From positions 62,001 to 126,000 of the forward strand of contig CAJQUW010005729.1 in assembly GCA_907163375.1 (NCBI GenBank): 64,000 nt of DNA. Direction: 5' to 3'. The notes under the pieces were generated by a model. The model did no database searches. It worked only from the letters and a program-made list of their open reading frames with translations, and was not told the DNA's origin. The stretch comes from Prostheceraeus crozeri (lineage: Eukaryota > Platyhelminthes > Polycladida > Euryleptidae). Made by a program: the position numbers and the translations under genes. This document shows, in pieces, positions 31,361-42,240 of the stretch. Each line of letters opens with the position of its first letter. Positions within the stretch are counted from its first letter, which is position 1.

Positions 31361-32399
31361 TCATAGATTAATAGTGAAATATAAAGTTAGTTGTGCAACT
31401 CGTGCGAAGATATCGGTCTTAATTGCATTATTCTCGATCGTACATAAGCATGTTGATCTCGAAAAATGCAATGAAGATGAATTATTTGCACTTGTTGGAA
31501 ATAACTATTCCCTTCATCCTTTCCTATATTCATAGATATCCTCGTGTGAATCTATTTTGAATCCATCTTATCTTCTCCATCATTGTCTTAATCAAGACAT
31601 CTTGTAATCAGTTTGAGGCACAGGTGATTTCCGTGCTCGATCTTTGCAAATCCACGATTGAGTGGACGTTGAAAATAATTCTATTGAATGTTTTCCGCAG
31701 TCGCCTGAATGATAATATGGAATGGCAGGAATTTTAATTCGAGACACTAAATATTTCCATCCATCCAAGTCATCAGGAAGAGAAAACATTTCTACAAGCG
31801 ATGAAGATGTTTCGCCTGCCGTGAACAAAGTATGACTGGAACATGAAGAAATATGTTATCGCTGCATATTTCGAAAGTGACAGAGATGTTGAAATTTTGT
31901 ATTGTGTTGTACATTGTCAATTACTTTCTTACACATTGAAAGATCCATCGGATGAGAGGCTCATGAATGATTTATAAATTTCATGTCAAATTCCATTAAT
32001 TCCATCTTGTTGAATTTACGACCCGGAGTACGTTGAAATATTTGACCAATTTAATTATGCATATAAGCAAGCACAAGTCATTTGGGGTTTCGTTTCAATG
32101 TCTCTGAATAAACATGAAATTCCCCTTAGGTAATATTTGTCGCAACATTGCATCCTTGAATAACAGTTTGAACTGTGATCTAACGGATTCGCAAAGAATT
32201 TCACCACCTTTGAGTGAGGGATGTGGATGGGGGATGAGGGACCTAAAATATGATGATATCCGCAAACTGCGTTTGAAAAAGGATTTTGAAAGGAATTGTC
32301 TTGAAATCTGCTTAGGCATACTGTAATGGGCTGAGTATTAACTTGTATTGCTTTCTGTATGTTGATGCCACACCGTGTCTGATGGATATGGTTATATTC
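31361..32399. other. Unassigned stretch
   Basis: No gene recognised. Small ORFs at 31592-31828 (minus) and 32095-32326 (both strands) carry no motif. Confidence 0.4.
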
Positions 32400-32633
32400 A
32401 GGTTAAAATATATGATCTCTTAATTAAGCGGAAATTAAGCTGATTATCAAGGGAAATTCATGAACCGCATTATAATGGAAGTCTTCATGGCAAAGTTGAG
32501 ATCTTATCGTGCTTCTTGACTGAAATTTCAAGCTTTTAATTCAATTTTCATCGGCATGAGTTAATGATTCACTAAATGTGAGCCTCATTTCTTGTCTGAA
32601 ATATGTGAACAGTGATGTGGAGCTATTTGCATC

Positions 32634-32826
32634 TTTTAAACTATGCCATTTAGCATAGAAATGAAACTAATTAGCTAAGAGAATGAAAGTGGAGTTGTCA
32701 ATTTCGCATTTTGAAATATGTATTTCTATGAAAAACTTGCCTCAATAGATAGTCCTTTTACACATTGTTAATTTGACCTGTTAATTTGCCCGCCAATCAT
32801 AGAGATAAAAGTGGCATAGTTTAAAA
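32634..32826. repeat. Hairpin H9 inserted in repeat R
   Basis: TTTTAAACTATGCCATTT at the left pairs with AAAAGTGGCATAGTTTAAAA at the right. The unpaired interior of about 150 bases contains TTTGCCCGCCAAT, the same GCCCGCCAAT as in the central hairpin of the 1-kb palindrome. It begins at TTTTAAA within repeat R. Confidence 0.75.
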
Positions 32827-32827
32827 C

Positions 32828-32953
32828 GGTTAAAGGAGGATTCAATGATATTTACTGAGATATCTCGATTGACATCTTGTTAAAATCCCTAGGGAATTTT
32901 AACAAGATATCGACCTCATTATTTCAGTAAATATCAATGAATCCTCCTTTAAC
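32828..32953. repeat. Hairpin H10, no loop
   Basis: The arms GGTTAAAGGAGGATTCAATG ... CATTGAATCCTCCTTTAACC meet at CCCTAGGG with no spacer. Arms are about 63 bases with several mismatches in the inner half. It follows H9 directly. Confidence 0.85.
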
Positions 32954-33584
32954 CATTACTTAAAATTAATTATGATCATCTTTTTTGACTATAATATTTT
33001 GCTCTTTCAGTGATAGGTAGCTTGTGATATGATCTTCTGTGAGAATAGTGTTCTTTAGTTAGAATATATCTTCTGAGAATACTCGTCGTAAGGCTGAGCA
33101 TTGAAATATTAGTATTTTATTCAGCAAACATTAGCAAATATTACTTCTCTGAGTCATGACACGGAGGAGTTTTAAAATACTATTATTCCTTTTGTGTTGC
33201 TGTCATGATCGGTCAATTCCGTGGCAATTTCCTCAAAACTGCAACAATTTGCTTATCTCAGATTTCAGTACTGGGTCTCAACTCGAGTTCATTTAATAAA
33301 ATCGAAACTGAGTCGCTACATCGCCTAATATACCTGTTCGATGCCGTGACCCTAAATCACTGTCATTCATGCGACATAGCACTCGAAATAGACGGAAACA
33401 GATACATGGTGGAAATCGAATATGCTGATTTTGTCGTTTTTTTTAAACCGAGGTAATCATTTGCAACGCAGATTTCTTATTTTCTATTTCCGGTCAGAAA
33501 AACAGGTAAGAGCAAATCGTAACTCTGAGTATTGAAGGTTCTTGCTCTCTAATTTGATTAATTTAATTTTCTTGGTCTATATCA

Positions 33585-33655
33585 TATGTTACCGGGTCTC
33601 AACTCAAATTCATTTTAAAAAATCGAAACTGTATACACATTGGAGCCAGTTCATA
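33585..33655 (-). repeat. Short repeat R fragment
   Basis: GGGTCTCAACTCAAATTCAT and AAAATCGAAACTGTATACAC match 33263-33310 within the longer inverted copy. Nothing else of repeat R is present. Confidence 0.6.
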
Positions 33656-34282
33656 TGGGGAATTGAAACGTCTGTGTGAAGATAGAGGAAATGGAAGAAA
33701 ATTGAGACGAACCCTTGAACAATGACTTTGCAACTCTTTTCACATACATTCTTGTAATTTCGGGCCCTAATTAACTGTCCAATGATGTTTTCGATCGCTG
33801 GCTAACGTGAAGCTCAATGCGTCTAGGAATTTCATCAGTTCCCCAATACCGGGGGATTGGTTTAATGCTAGCGTTTTTTGAATGTCTAAAACTGAAGTAT
33901 TACGAAGCTGACGTTTTAAAACGTGGAATATTATTCGTTCATCAGGAAGTCGTACCCAAAACCACATAATCGCGCTGACGTGGAATTACCCTTTCTTAGT
34001 TGAGAAAAGCTGATTCGTCGCAGAGCAACAGCGTCAAAACCAAAAGCACAGAAAAATATCAGTTACAACTCATAAATAATCAAAAAACAAATCCGGCTCA
34101 GCTCACAAAACTAAGACAAATAACCATCTTGTCAACTATTCCAAAAGTTCTCGAATGATTTATGGTCCGGAAATTGAGCGATCTTTTGTAGAAAATCAGC
34201 ATGGCATCAGGAAAAAAACATTTTTTGATAAAAATATTTTTTTCGAAAAGTATTGGCCTTTTTGTCAATATTATTGTATATA
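33656..34282. other. Unassigned stretch
   Basis: No gene or repeat recognised. The ORFs at 33767-33967 and 34098-34322 on the minus strand have no motifs. Confidence 0.35.
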
Positions 34283-34675
34283 CACTAGGTGACATGCCAC
34301 GCGTAATTACGGAACACCCCAACCATCCCTGGTTAAGGACATTCTATTCTTCTACCCGCGCACATGCGCGCTGCACTAAGAGTCAGAAATCACTTGATCT
34401 GATGCAGTTAAAACATGGGGAATGTTTATGAATACGCGCGGGCGAGCGTTTATAGTTTGCGCGTCGTCTACGGTTGTCTGCGTTGCCGCTTGAACCACGG
34501 ATGAACCGCTAATCATGTTCTGTCTTCACTGAGCATGAAATTGAGGTCCTATCACATTGTTTAGCCTCTGATACATGCAGACACATGAGATGGAAAGTCT
34601 TTATAACAGGACTGCCGACATATGTTTAGGGTCATGTGTAATTACGTGTAATTGAGCGTGGCATCTCACCTAGTG
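34283..34675. mobile_element. Non-autonomous element with CACTAGGTGA ends
   Basis: 393 bp. Left end CACTAGGTGACATGCCACGC, right end read on the other strand CACTAGGTGAGATGCCACGC: 19 of 20 bases agree. The interior is GC-rich compared with its surroundings (CGCGCGGGCGAGCG near 34434). No ORF of a transposase. Flanks TTGTATATA and TTGTAGTCT share five bases but give no firm target duplication. CACTA ends suggest the CACTA/EnSpm group, but without a 3-bp duplication this is not established. Confidence 0.7.
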
Positions 34676-35439
34676 TTGTAGTCTACGAATTTTTTGCTTA
34701 CTTGATGAAAAGATTGTGTCGATTTTATTGCTTTTATGCAGTCAAATTTGGAAACATGAATTTTTTATTTGAAGTGTGGGAATTAAGAAGGACAAAAATG
34801 CAAGCTATAAATGAACAAATTCCAATAATAATAGCTGCTTAATTCAGTGAAGCATTTTCTATTATGTGAGGCACCTGATTTTCTCAATTTAGCAAGTACG
34901 AAAGCTTTCAAATGACAAGCATTCTATTGAAATAATAATTTGATTCATATTTTAACTAATGCTTTGATAATGCATTTTATTTTTGATTTTTGCATTTTTT
35001 TTAATTCAAAATAAAAAAGTTGAAGACTTTTGGGGCACCCGGTAGAAGTGTTTCCATTCACTACCAATTCTTCTACAATGCCAGTTTCAAATTCGCTGCT
35101 ATTTGTGTACCTGAAACGAAAAAGCAGCCTACTTGGATAGTTGTTTTAGATAGTTGTTATTACTTTCATGCCATTGTTGACCGTTTTTGTCAATGCCAGC
35201 TTATGAACTCTGCACATTTGGTGACATTTTCGGATGGCATCTTTTTGACATAATATTTGCTGTTTTTGAAAATACTTCGAAGTTAGTTAAATGTGGCAAA
35301 GTTAGTATACTAGACTCGGCGAATAGATGTGAGTTCTATGCAAGTTTTGTTGTTAGCTTCGCTGATCACCTGCACTCAAGCAGGTGAAGAATGCTCTTCA
35401 AAATTATTTCATTTGCTTTGTAATGATATGGAAGTGTTG
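34676..35439. other. Unassigned stretch before the Tc1-like gene
   Basis: No gene recognised. It may include decayed 5' sequence of the Tc1-like element, whose N-terminal DNA-binding domain I could not find. Confidence 0.35.
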
Positions 35440-37020
35440 AATCGCTCATGGAATGACCATCACTGGCAGAAAGTCTTGTGGACCGATGAATCGAGATTCA
35501 CTCTGGATTTCAATGACGGTCGTGTCAGAGTGCATCGTCTTCCAGGTGAACGCTTTGCCCCATGCTGTATTAATCCTCAGAGACCTGAAGGGGGTCCAGT
35601 GGACCCCGGGGCCACATTTTTCTATTTCATTTTTTACGCTGACGATATGTCAACCACTCAAGCCCATACAAAATCATCATTTCTGACAGTGAATCTGCAT
35701 GTGTTATTTCATTTCAATTGAATCAGTAGAAGTATGCCAGATAGGTCAAGGGGGTCCACTGGACCCCCCCCTCAGGTGTCAAAGGGTGCAGAAATTCCAT
35801 CACAAAATTTTTGTAATTAGATGAAAAATGATTTCGAACATGTCCACGATGGTGTATAAAGAGTGAAAGTCATTTATTCATTGTTTGCATCATGCTCGTA
35901 GATGTGCAATGTGTTGGAAGATCGCAAAATGTGAATATTTTGCTTTCGCACATGATCTCGCGTGACTGGTTGGCCTATATGAACAACTCGACATAAATCG
36001 ATGTCCGAAATGAAAGCTATCATTATATTCATAGTTGAGCACCAAAAACTGATTGATGACAAACTTTTCACAGCAGTAATGATAAGTTTGAGATCTCCAC
36101 AGCTGTTTTTGGTTCTAGAAGCACAGCAATTTTGACTCATTTTAGGTCTATTTCTGATAGCTTTGGATAAATTTGAAGGAATGTACAAATGGAAAGGATT
36201 AGCTGCATGAATTAAATCAATTTCATCAAAATCAACTATCTGAGGCTTTATGGTGACACAAAATATCGTAAAGCCGCCTCCTAGTACAAATGATGCTGTA
36301 CTAAATGTGGTTGACTTACAAAAACACCATATTTTCGCACGTGTTTACTAAGAAGGCTGAAAGTCACTCAAGGGATTCGTTATACCGACCTGCTACACGC
36401 AAACATCATTGTTTTACTTAAAATCAACTTTCCTAATGTTTTGATATCGATTTAAGCAGGTAAACTAAAAATATGTTAAAGGGGTCCACTGGACCCTCAG
36501 GTCTCAGAGGGTGTGAAAAAGCTCAAGTCTCTGAGGGTTAAAGAACACGACAGATATGGTGGTGGAAGTGTTATGCTGTGGGGTGGCAATTGGCATGGCG
36601 GACGAACGACAGCAGTCATCATCAAAGGCACGTTGACTGGAGAGAGGTATCTCAATGAAATTGTGCTTCCTGTTGTTGCCCCAGTGGTCAGGGTGGAGGA
36701 TCTCATCTTCCAAGACGACAACGCAAGACCACATCACTCCTCGGCTGTCATTGCCACTGCTAGGAGATTGAACATTCAAACCCTTGACTGGCCTGCACAC
36801 TCACCTGACTTGTCACCCATTGAACAAGTCTGGGACGAGCTTGGGCGGCGAGTGAGAGACGGCTATTCACTTCCACCAGTGTCCCTAAAGATTCTCTCTG
36901 AAAGACTGACAGAGCAGTGGCTTCTCCTTGAAACACCCGTCATTCAGAAACTTTGTGAATCCATGCCATCTCGGATTACTGAATGTATTGGATACTAGAG
37001 GGAGGCACACGCGCTACTAA
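35440..37020 (+). pseudogene. Tc1-like transposase, N-terminally truncated, split by a piggyBac-type element
   Basis: Before the insertion: RSWNDHHWQKVLWTDESRFT with the first catalytic D in WTDESRF, then FNDGRVRVHRLPGERFAPCC. After it: EHDRYGGGSVMLWGG, DLIFQDDNARPHHS with the second catalytic D, and HSPDLSPIEQVWDELGRRVR with the final acidic residue of the DDE triad. Removing 35574-36537 and one TTAA joins ATT and AAA GAA, giving ERFAPCCIKEHDRYGGGSVM in one frame, as Tc1 family proteins read. Near the end, one base is out: the annotated frame stops at TAG (36996-36998), but the neighbouring frame gives DTRGRHTRY and TAA at 37018-37020, the usual Tc1 end (GGHTRY). The DNA-binding domains and terminal repeats are missing. 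Confidence 0.9.
35574..36537. mobile_element. piggyBac-type non-autonomous element in the Tc1-like gene
   Basis: 964 bp between TTAA at 35570-35573 and TTAA at 36538-36541. Ends TCCTCAGAGACCTGA and, on the other strand, CCCTCAGAGACTTGA. Just inside are GGGGTCCAGTGGACCCC (left) and GGGGTCCACTGGACCC (right); a third copy with its neighbouring sequence, GTCCACTGGACCCCCCCCTC, is at about 35750. TTAA duplications, CCCT ends and inner GGTCC palindromes are typical of piggyBac and its miniature derivatives. No transposase is encoded; the 104-codon minus-strand ORF (35874-36188) has no motif. Confidence 0.9.
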
Positions 37021-37594
37021 AGCTGAATCTGCTACATGTGTTGTTTTTCTGTGCTAGCGACTTGATGGAGATTGTGACTAAATTATCAAGGTATCATACA
37101 TACATGTATATATACCACTCAAAAATGAAAGAAGTTAAAGAAGTAAATGTTTCAAATATTTTGTCAATGAGCATATAAGGTGTGACTAAAAATTATTGAG
37201 ACTTTTATGAGAGAAGATGAAATAATATATCTATGGTCTGAAATTTGATGTGTCGTGGTAAAGTAGCGTTTTAGCAATTATCTGACAAAAGTTTGAGTCT
37301 CTCCGATTACAATATTACATGATTATCGCTGATTATCATAGATATGCAAACGTTCGTACAACGATGCAGGAAGGACTTGGTACTTTCCACATAGAGAGAA
37401 CATTTCATTCTTACCAAAAACTTCAGTCTGCCTCCCATTGGATTTACGAGTGCTTTTTTTGTTCTGTCTGACAAGAAGAGGAACTAGGAAGAACTCGGCA
37501 GACACGCAGATTCTTAATGTTCACAATGCGTGCTGCATGCTGTGATAGTTTCATTTTCGGCCTCGTGTTGGCGGCTGATCAAGATCGTTTTATC
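37021..37594. other. Unassigned stretch
   Basis: AT-rich, no gene recognised; probably includes the 3' end of the Tc1-like element, though no terminal repeat could be matched. Confidence 0.35.
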
Positions 37595-38479
37595 CACAGA
37601 ATTAGATTGTTTAATCGCATCACTTTGCTAGAAGTGCAAACTGATTCAAACAGATGGCACATGCAGGAACTTAATAAGTGAGCAAAAAGAAATTTTTAAT
37701 ACCTTACAGAAATAGGAAAAATAGTCGTGCGTCGTTTGCGGATTGCTCTGAATTCCTTCCGATCCAATGAATTCAATGAATTCCTCCGATCGCAATGATT
37801 CCTTCAGATTCGAAGAATTCAGATCATTGCGCAAAGGTTTTCTCGATCATGTTGGGCCCTCCGATTATTTCAAAAAAAGTTAGCAGGCGCATGAAAAAAC
37901 GTTCACAAACTTCTCTGTAGAACTTGACATCGTCTGTCTCTTTGCTGTGTGATCCGGTTGATAACAGTCACTGAAGCTTTGCAAAATTTGGCGTATTTAG
38001 TGTTGAACTGGCTGCTCATTGTTCGATTGCTATGGCATTTAGTCAGCAGATTGTGCCATTTCATTAACGTTACATGTTCCCATAGAAATAAACTGTTTAT
38101 CTTAAGTTCGCTAGAATGGAAATTGACTCAAGGTCGCGGCACATTCGGGGGAACTAAGTTGGGGCATGAAGAACCAACTAAAAGCTTCGATTTACTCATG
38201 TGACTGATTCTAACCCAATGATACAGACGTTGGCAGGTGCATCTAAGTAAAAATGCGTGCGATTTATATGCCGTTATTGTGCATTGCATGAAGATTAAAT
38301 TCCATTCTAGTGGTTTTATTGTTGTCAATTTCTATGCATGTTCCAATGTTTCCCTTCTAGTCAAATGGAAGAAGAGACGACCTGTCTAATTCTGTGATCG
38401 TGCCATTTCATTTACGTTACATGTTCCAATGCGTCACTTCTAGTTAAACAGAAGAAGAGACGACCTGTTTAATTCTGTG
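37595..38479 (+). mobile_element. F3 hAT-like element with perfect 8-bp duplication and a nested F2
   Basis: Ends CACAGAATTAGATTG and GTTTAATTCTGTG, flanked by GTTTTATC at 37587-37594 and 38480-38487. An F2 element occupies 38081-38336. The right end is present twice: one ends CTAATTCTGTG at 38396, and a second 83-base version (GTGCCATTTCATTTACGTTA ... TTTAATTCTGTG) ends at 38479. The target duplication lies outside the second, so the tandem end was there when the element inserted or arose without disturbing the outer end. Hairpin-free and non-coding. The 8-bp duplication and CA ends suggest hAT. Confidence 0.9.
38081..38336 (+). mobile_element. F2 element nested in F3, perfect 8-bp duplication
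   Basis: 256 bp, CATAGAAATAAACTGTTTAT to TTGTCAATTTCTATG, between two copies of CATGTTCC (38073-38080 and 38337-38344). Removing it restores GTTACATGTTCCAATG, as seen in the F3 end duplicate at 38425. Confidence 0.95.
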
Positions 38480-38695
38480 GTTTTATCACAAATCTAATCA
38501 AATATATATTATTTTTACATAGCTTCTATATGACATCTCATTATATGTCGTTACATGAATCAAATTTGGGATCAAAATTGTATAGGATGTCCCGAAGTCA
38601 ATAAACGCTCGAAATGCGATTTTACAATATTTTGCAGTCCCAATCTGTTGAAAATAAAATTCAATTTTTCACTGGTTACAATTACACAACACCTG

Positions 38696-40504
38696 GGGCC
38701 TGTTTCATAATATAAATCAGTGCTTTATATCAGTGTGGAAAATTTTCTGCGTTTCATAAAATAAATATAAAGCAGTGACATAAAAAAGTGATTGAAAGCA
38801 GTCGAAATTAACAGCGTTTCACGAAACCAAATATTAAGCAGTGATTTATATCAGTCCCACACTGCTTAAAATCAGTATTTTAAGCAGTCTGGAAAATAAT
38901 TGCGCTTCACAAAGAAGTATCAGTAGCGCGCGAAAATTGAAAATATGGAAATTCACTGATAGAAATGTGAAAATATCAACATCTTGAGGTTGATAAATCT
39001 GTGAATGATCATCGAGAAAGTTATAGAAACTTAAAATATCGGAGAAATGATTGCAAATACAACTTAAAAATGGGAAAACGGCTTTTGATTTTCAATTTTA
39101 CTGTCAGTAACAAACTATTTGTCAGAATGGTAAATTTGGATACTGTTTATTGAAAAATTGATCCTTTGAAAAGTGGCAATGCTGTGACGATAAAACGTCC
39201 GGTAACAGCAAAATTATAAAGGGTTGCTTTGAGGGCTTCGATTTCTTTCGTGTAATGAGGTACGGCATGTCATGAAATCATTTCAATATTAAAAGACGTT
39301 GAGGTATTGACTTTTACATACATCGATGACAGCTAGAAAAAAAGATTTTCAAATATTCCACCATTTGCCTTAGATTGACTTCTCTAATTATTATTTCAAT
39401 TACTGTCAAACATAGAGTAGGTATATTAGGTAGAGTGGAAACTCCGCATTTATTAAATCCCCAATGTATATACACTTTCGATTATTATTAAATGAACTCG
39501 AGGTGAATACAGTTGGAATTGTCTCCAAATGTGAGATATGCGCATTTGTGCAGTTTGAAGAAATTACAACGGAATTGACTGATTATGACAGCATAAAGCA
39601 GATGGAAATGAGATTATTTTACAGATTGTCCGTGTCATGACAGCCTCGGATCGGTAATGTTTGTTAAATTAGCAACTCGATGACCCTATTGCTTTCATGC
39701 TTAACCACAAGAGAATCTTTTTAAGCGCGATCTTATCTCAAGCAGCTGGTAGAGCAAAATAACAGAATCAAAGACAATGATTTTCATTAACTTTGAAAGA
39801 TGTAAATGGGTGCACATCACTATTCAGATTCAAGAAGTGAAACATGAATTTACTCAATCATAAATTCATGCCGATGAACATTGAATCAAAAATATGAAAT
39901 TTCAGCCACGACAGCAGAATAAAATCTCAACTTTTTATAAAGACTTCCATTATAATGCCGTTCATTACATTTTCTTGATCATCAGCACAATTTCCGCTTA
40001 GTTGCGATGCTTGTTAGCGAATATTCATTCCTTTTGATATCCAACTTGTTTCAACTGTTGATATTCAACGGGGAGTCATGTCGGTAGTAATTAAATTGGC
40101 AAATATAGAGGTTTTTCAAAGCTGCTCAAATAATGTTTTGGACCGCAGGCACGTAATCTCCGAAAAAAACTGAATCTTTTCATATAAAAATTTTCACTGT
40201 ATACAGATACTTTTTTAAGTCAACACTCTACCTACATATTTACTCTATGCTGTCAAAAATTATTTTATTTACGAAGAATTATCCAAAATTGTTTTAATCA
40301 CTCAATCACACTGATATATATCAGTGTTTTCATCAGTCCGAAATCTTTATGAAACGCTATATGTATCACTGATTAATTTAGACTGCTTAATCTTCAGTCG
40401 GAAAATTAATTTTTATGAAACGCAATTTAAAGCAGTGCTTTATATTTCACTGCTGAAATTGTTACTGATACATATCAGACTGCTTAATTTTATGAAACAG
40501 GCCC
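38696..40504. mobile_element. Harbinger-like non-autonomous element, copy 2, with CTG target duplication
   Basis: 1809 bp, GGGCCTGTTTCATAATATAA to TTTATGAAACAGGCCC, between CTG at 38693-38695 and 40505-40507. The ends carry several subterminal copies of motifs related to TTTATGAAACGC and CAGTGCTTTATAT in both orientations. The interior from 39413 to about 40110 is repeat R. Same element as 15231-16835, but without the long A and T runs of that copy. No transposase ORF. Confidence 0.9.
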
Positions 40505-40507
40505 CTG

Positions 40508-41045
40508 ATTAAGCAAATATTTATGTAATCACGGAAGTAAACATAACAGTTGCATGGCAGGCGTCAAGCGTTAACAAATTTTGTCAGCATGTGGCTCAGG
40601 AAATTTGCGATTGAAGAAATATCTGAAGTTTTGAATGTTCGCTTCATTTACGCACTTGAGGTATGAAAGATAGCTGTGCAGTGAATGTGGATATATTTGT
40701 GATTGATTCATTGATTGGCAACAGCTCGGCAGGTTTTCACTGTCATTGTACACTACAATGCCTGGATTGATTAAAAAAGTGAAGTTATCGCTATGAAATA
40801 TCCGTGAGAATGACATTTACTGAATGGTAGAATGGGAATAAGAGATAATCTTGCGAAAGGATTGTTGACATATTGAGAAAAATGTTAAATGTACTTTTAT
40901 CGTGGTCGCGGAAACGTCTTCATAAAAGAAAAATTGGAAGATGATAAAATTGATTTTGTTATTTCCTAAAACAGACCATTTCTAGTGGACGTAAGCAGTG
41001 AGGAGGAGGAGGCGGTTTGGCAAATGTAGACAAGTGTGTGGGAGA
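40508..41045. other. Unassigned stretch
   Basis: No gene or repeat recognised; the 81-codon minus-strand ORF at 40571-40816 has no motif. Confidence 0.35.
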
Positions 41046-41301
41046 CATAGAAATAAACTGTTTATCTGAAGTTGACTAGAATGGAAATTGACTCAAGGTC
41101 GCGGCACATTCGGGGGAACTAAGTTGGGGCATGAAGAACCAACTAAAAGCTTAGATTTACTCATGTGACTGATTCTAACCCAATGATACAGACGTTGGCA
41201 GGTGCATCTAAGTGAAAATGCGTGCGATTTATGTGCCGTTATTGTGCATTGCATGAAGCTTAATTTCCATTCTAGAGGTTTTATTGTTGTCAATTTCTAT
41301 G
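41046..41301 (+). mobile_element. F2 element with 7 of 8 target duplication
   Basis: 256 bp, nearly identical to the copy at 38081. Flanks GTGGGAGA (41038-41045) and GTGCGAGA (41302-41309) differ at one base. Confidence 0.9.
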
Positions 41302-41463
41302 GTGCGAGAAGTCAAGTGCGGATGTCTCCGCAAACACTGTGATTCATACCATGCTCTGAGATAGGCACGATCCGTTATCAAAAGTTGCTGCATTTCTGTA
41401 GTAGACTCCTATCCATTATTTGATGATAAGTCGTGTAGCAACAATAGGATCTTTACGAGGATG

Positions 41464-41605
41464 CGCTTTAGGAAGCAATGTTCGTGAGTATGGCAATGTT
41501 GACACGATGTCTATATGACATTGTCTTCGCTCGTTCTACATTTGCAATGAGTATACACGAGTACTACTAACATTGCTATACTCACGAACATTGCTTCCAA
41601 AAGCG
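41464..41605. repeat. Hairpin H8
   Basis: GCGCTTTAGGAAGCAATG plus TTCGTGAGTATGGCAATGTT pairs with AACATTGCTATACTCACGAA plus CATTGCTTCCAAAAGCGC. Loop of about 68 bases, with TTCGCTCG in it. AATGTT and ATATAGACATCG of the loop region return once more after the right arm, at 41606-41630. Confidence 0.85.
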
Positions 41606-41692
41606 CAATGTTGAATATAGACATCGCGCTTAGCTATAGGAATGAAGATATATTACCTTTCAAATGACAGCCTAAATCGTCGGCGCGTAGCG

Positions 41693-42054
41693 CATTGTTA
41701 CTGAACCTAAAGTCTATGACATCAAGAATCCAACATTTTTATCTGTAAAAGACTCAAATCTATGACAATTTTCTTCATAGCCCATTCTTCATAGCCCAGA
41801 ATGTTAAAGTATGTCAAGCTTGAGATATCTACGAATCCAAATTACAGGTCATAGGAATCAATCAATGTCATTTTCATTGAGAACGCGAAGATGGATGGTG
41901 AAATGCTCCTACCTCAATGGTATTACATGGCAAATTAGACGACCTGAATCATGCAATTAGGGTCGTCTAATTTGGAATTGGAGATATATGAACGACTTTC
42001 ATAGAAAAATGACGCGAAATATCGGCTGACAACCCTACTTACTCAGTAACAATG
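41693..42054. mobile_element. Repeat B, non-autonomous element, copy 2
   Basis: 362 bp with ends CATTGTTACTGA / TCAGTAACAATG; the same element as 3608-3967 at high identity. The bases in front (GAAGATATATTACCTTTCAA to about 41671) are also shared with copy 1, then replaced by ATCGTCGGCGCGTAGCG where copy 1 has the H2 loop and right arm. Confidence 0.75.
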
Positions 42055-42240
42055 TTATTAAGAAATCATAAAATTGAATCAAGCCATAGATTTACAGAGA
42101 TATCTAGCCAAGGTATCCGTGAAATGAACATCTTTGGCATATGAATGCAATTTATCAGCGACATTTATTTAAAAGTGATGCTAAAATAGTAATGTTAAAT
42201 ATCTGATGTTAAACGGTTTCAATTCACTCACTGCTAAAAT

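Larger units (their letters stand above)
32400..33345 (-). repeat. Repeat R, inverted copy, holding two tandem hairpins
   Basis: Reverse complement of the segment at 39413-40110 inside the Harbinger-like copy 2: the blocks TAATATACCT, CTCGAGTTCATTTAATAAAA, CATTATAATGGAAGTCTTCA and TTTTCATCGGCATGA are all present in the right order. About 320 bases (32634-32955) that the other copies lack are two adjacent hairpins. This copy has no Harbinger ends, so it is a truncated relative or a separate family shared with the Harbinger interior. Confidence 0.75.
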
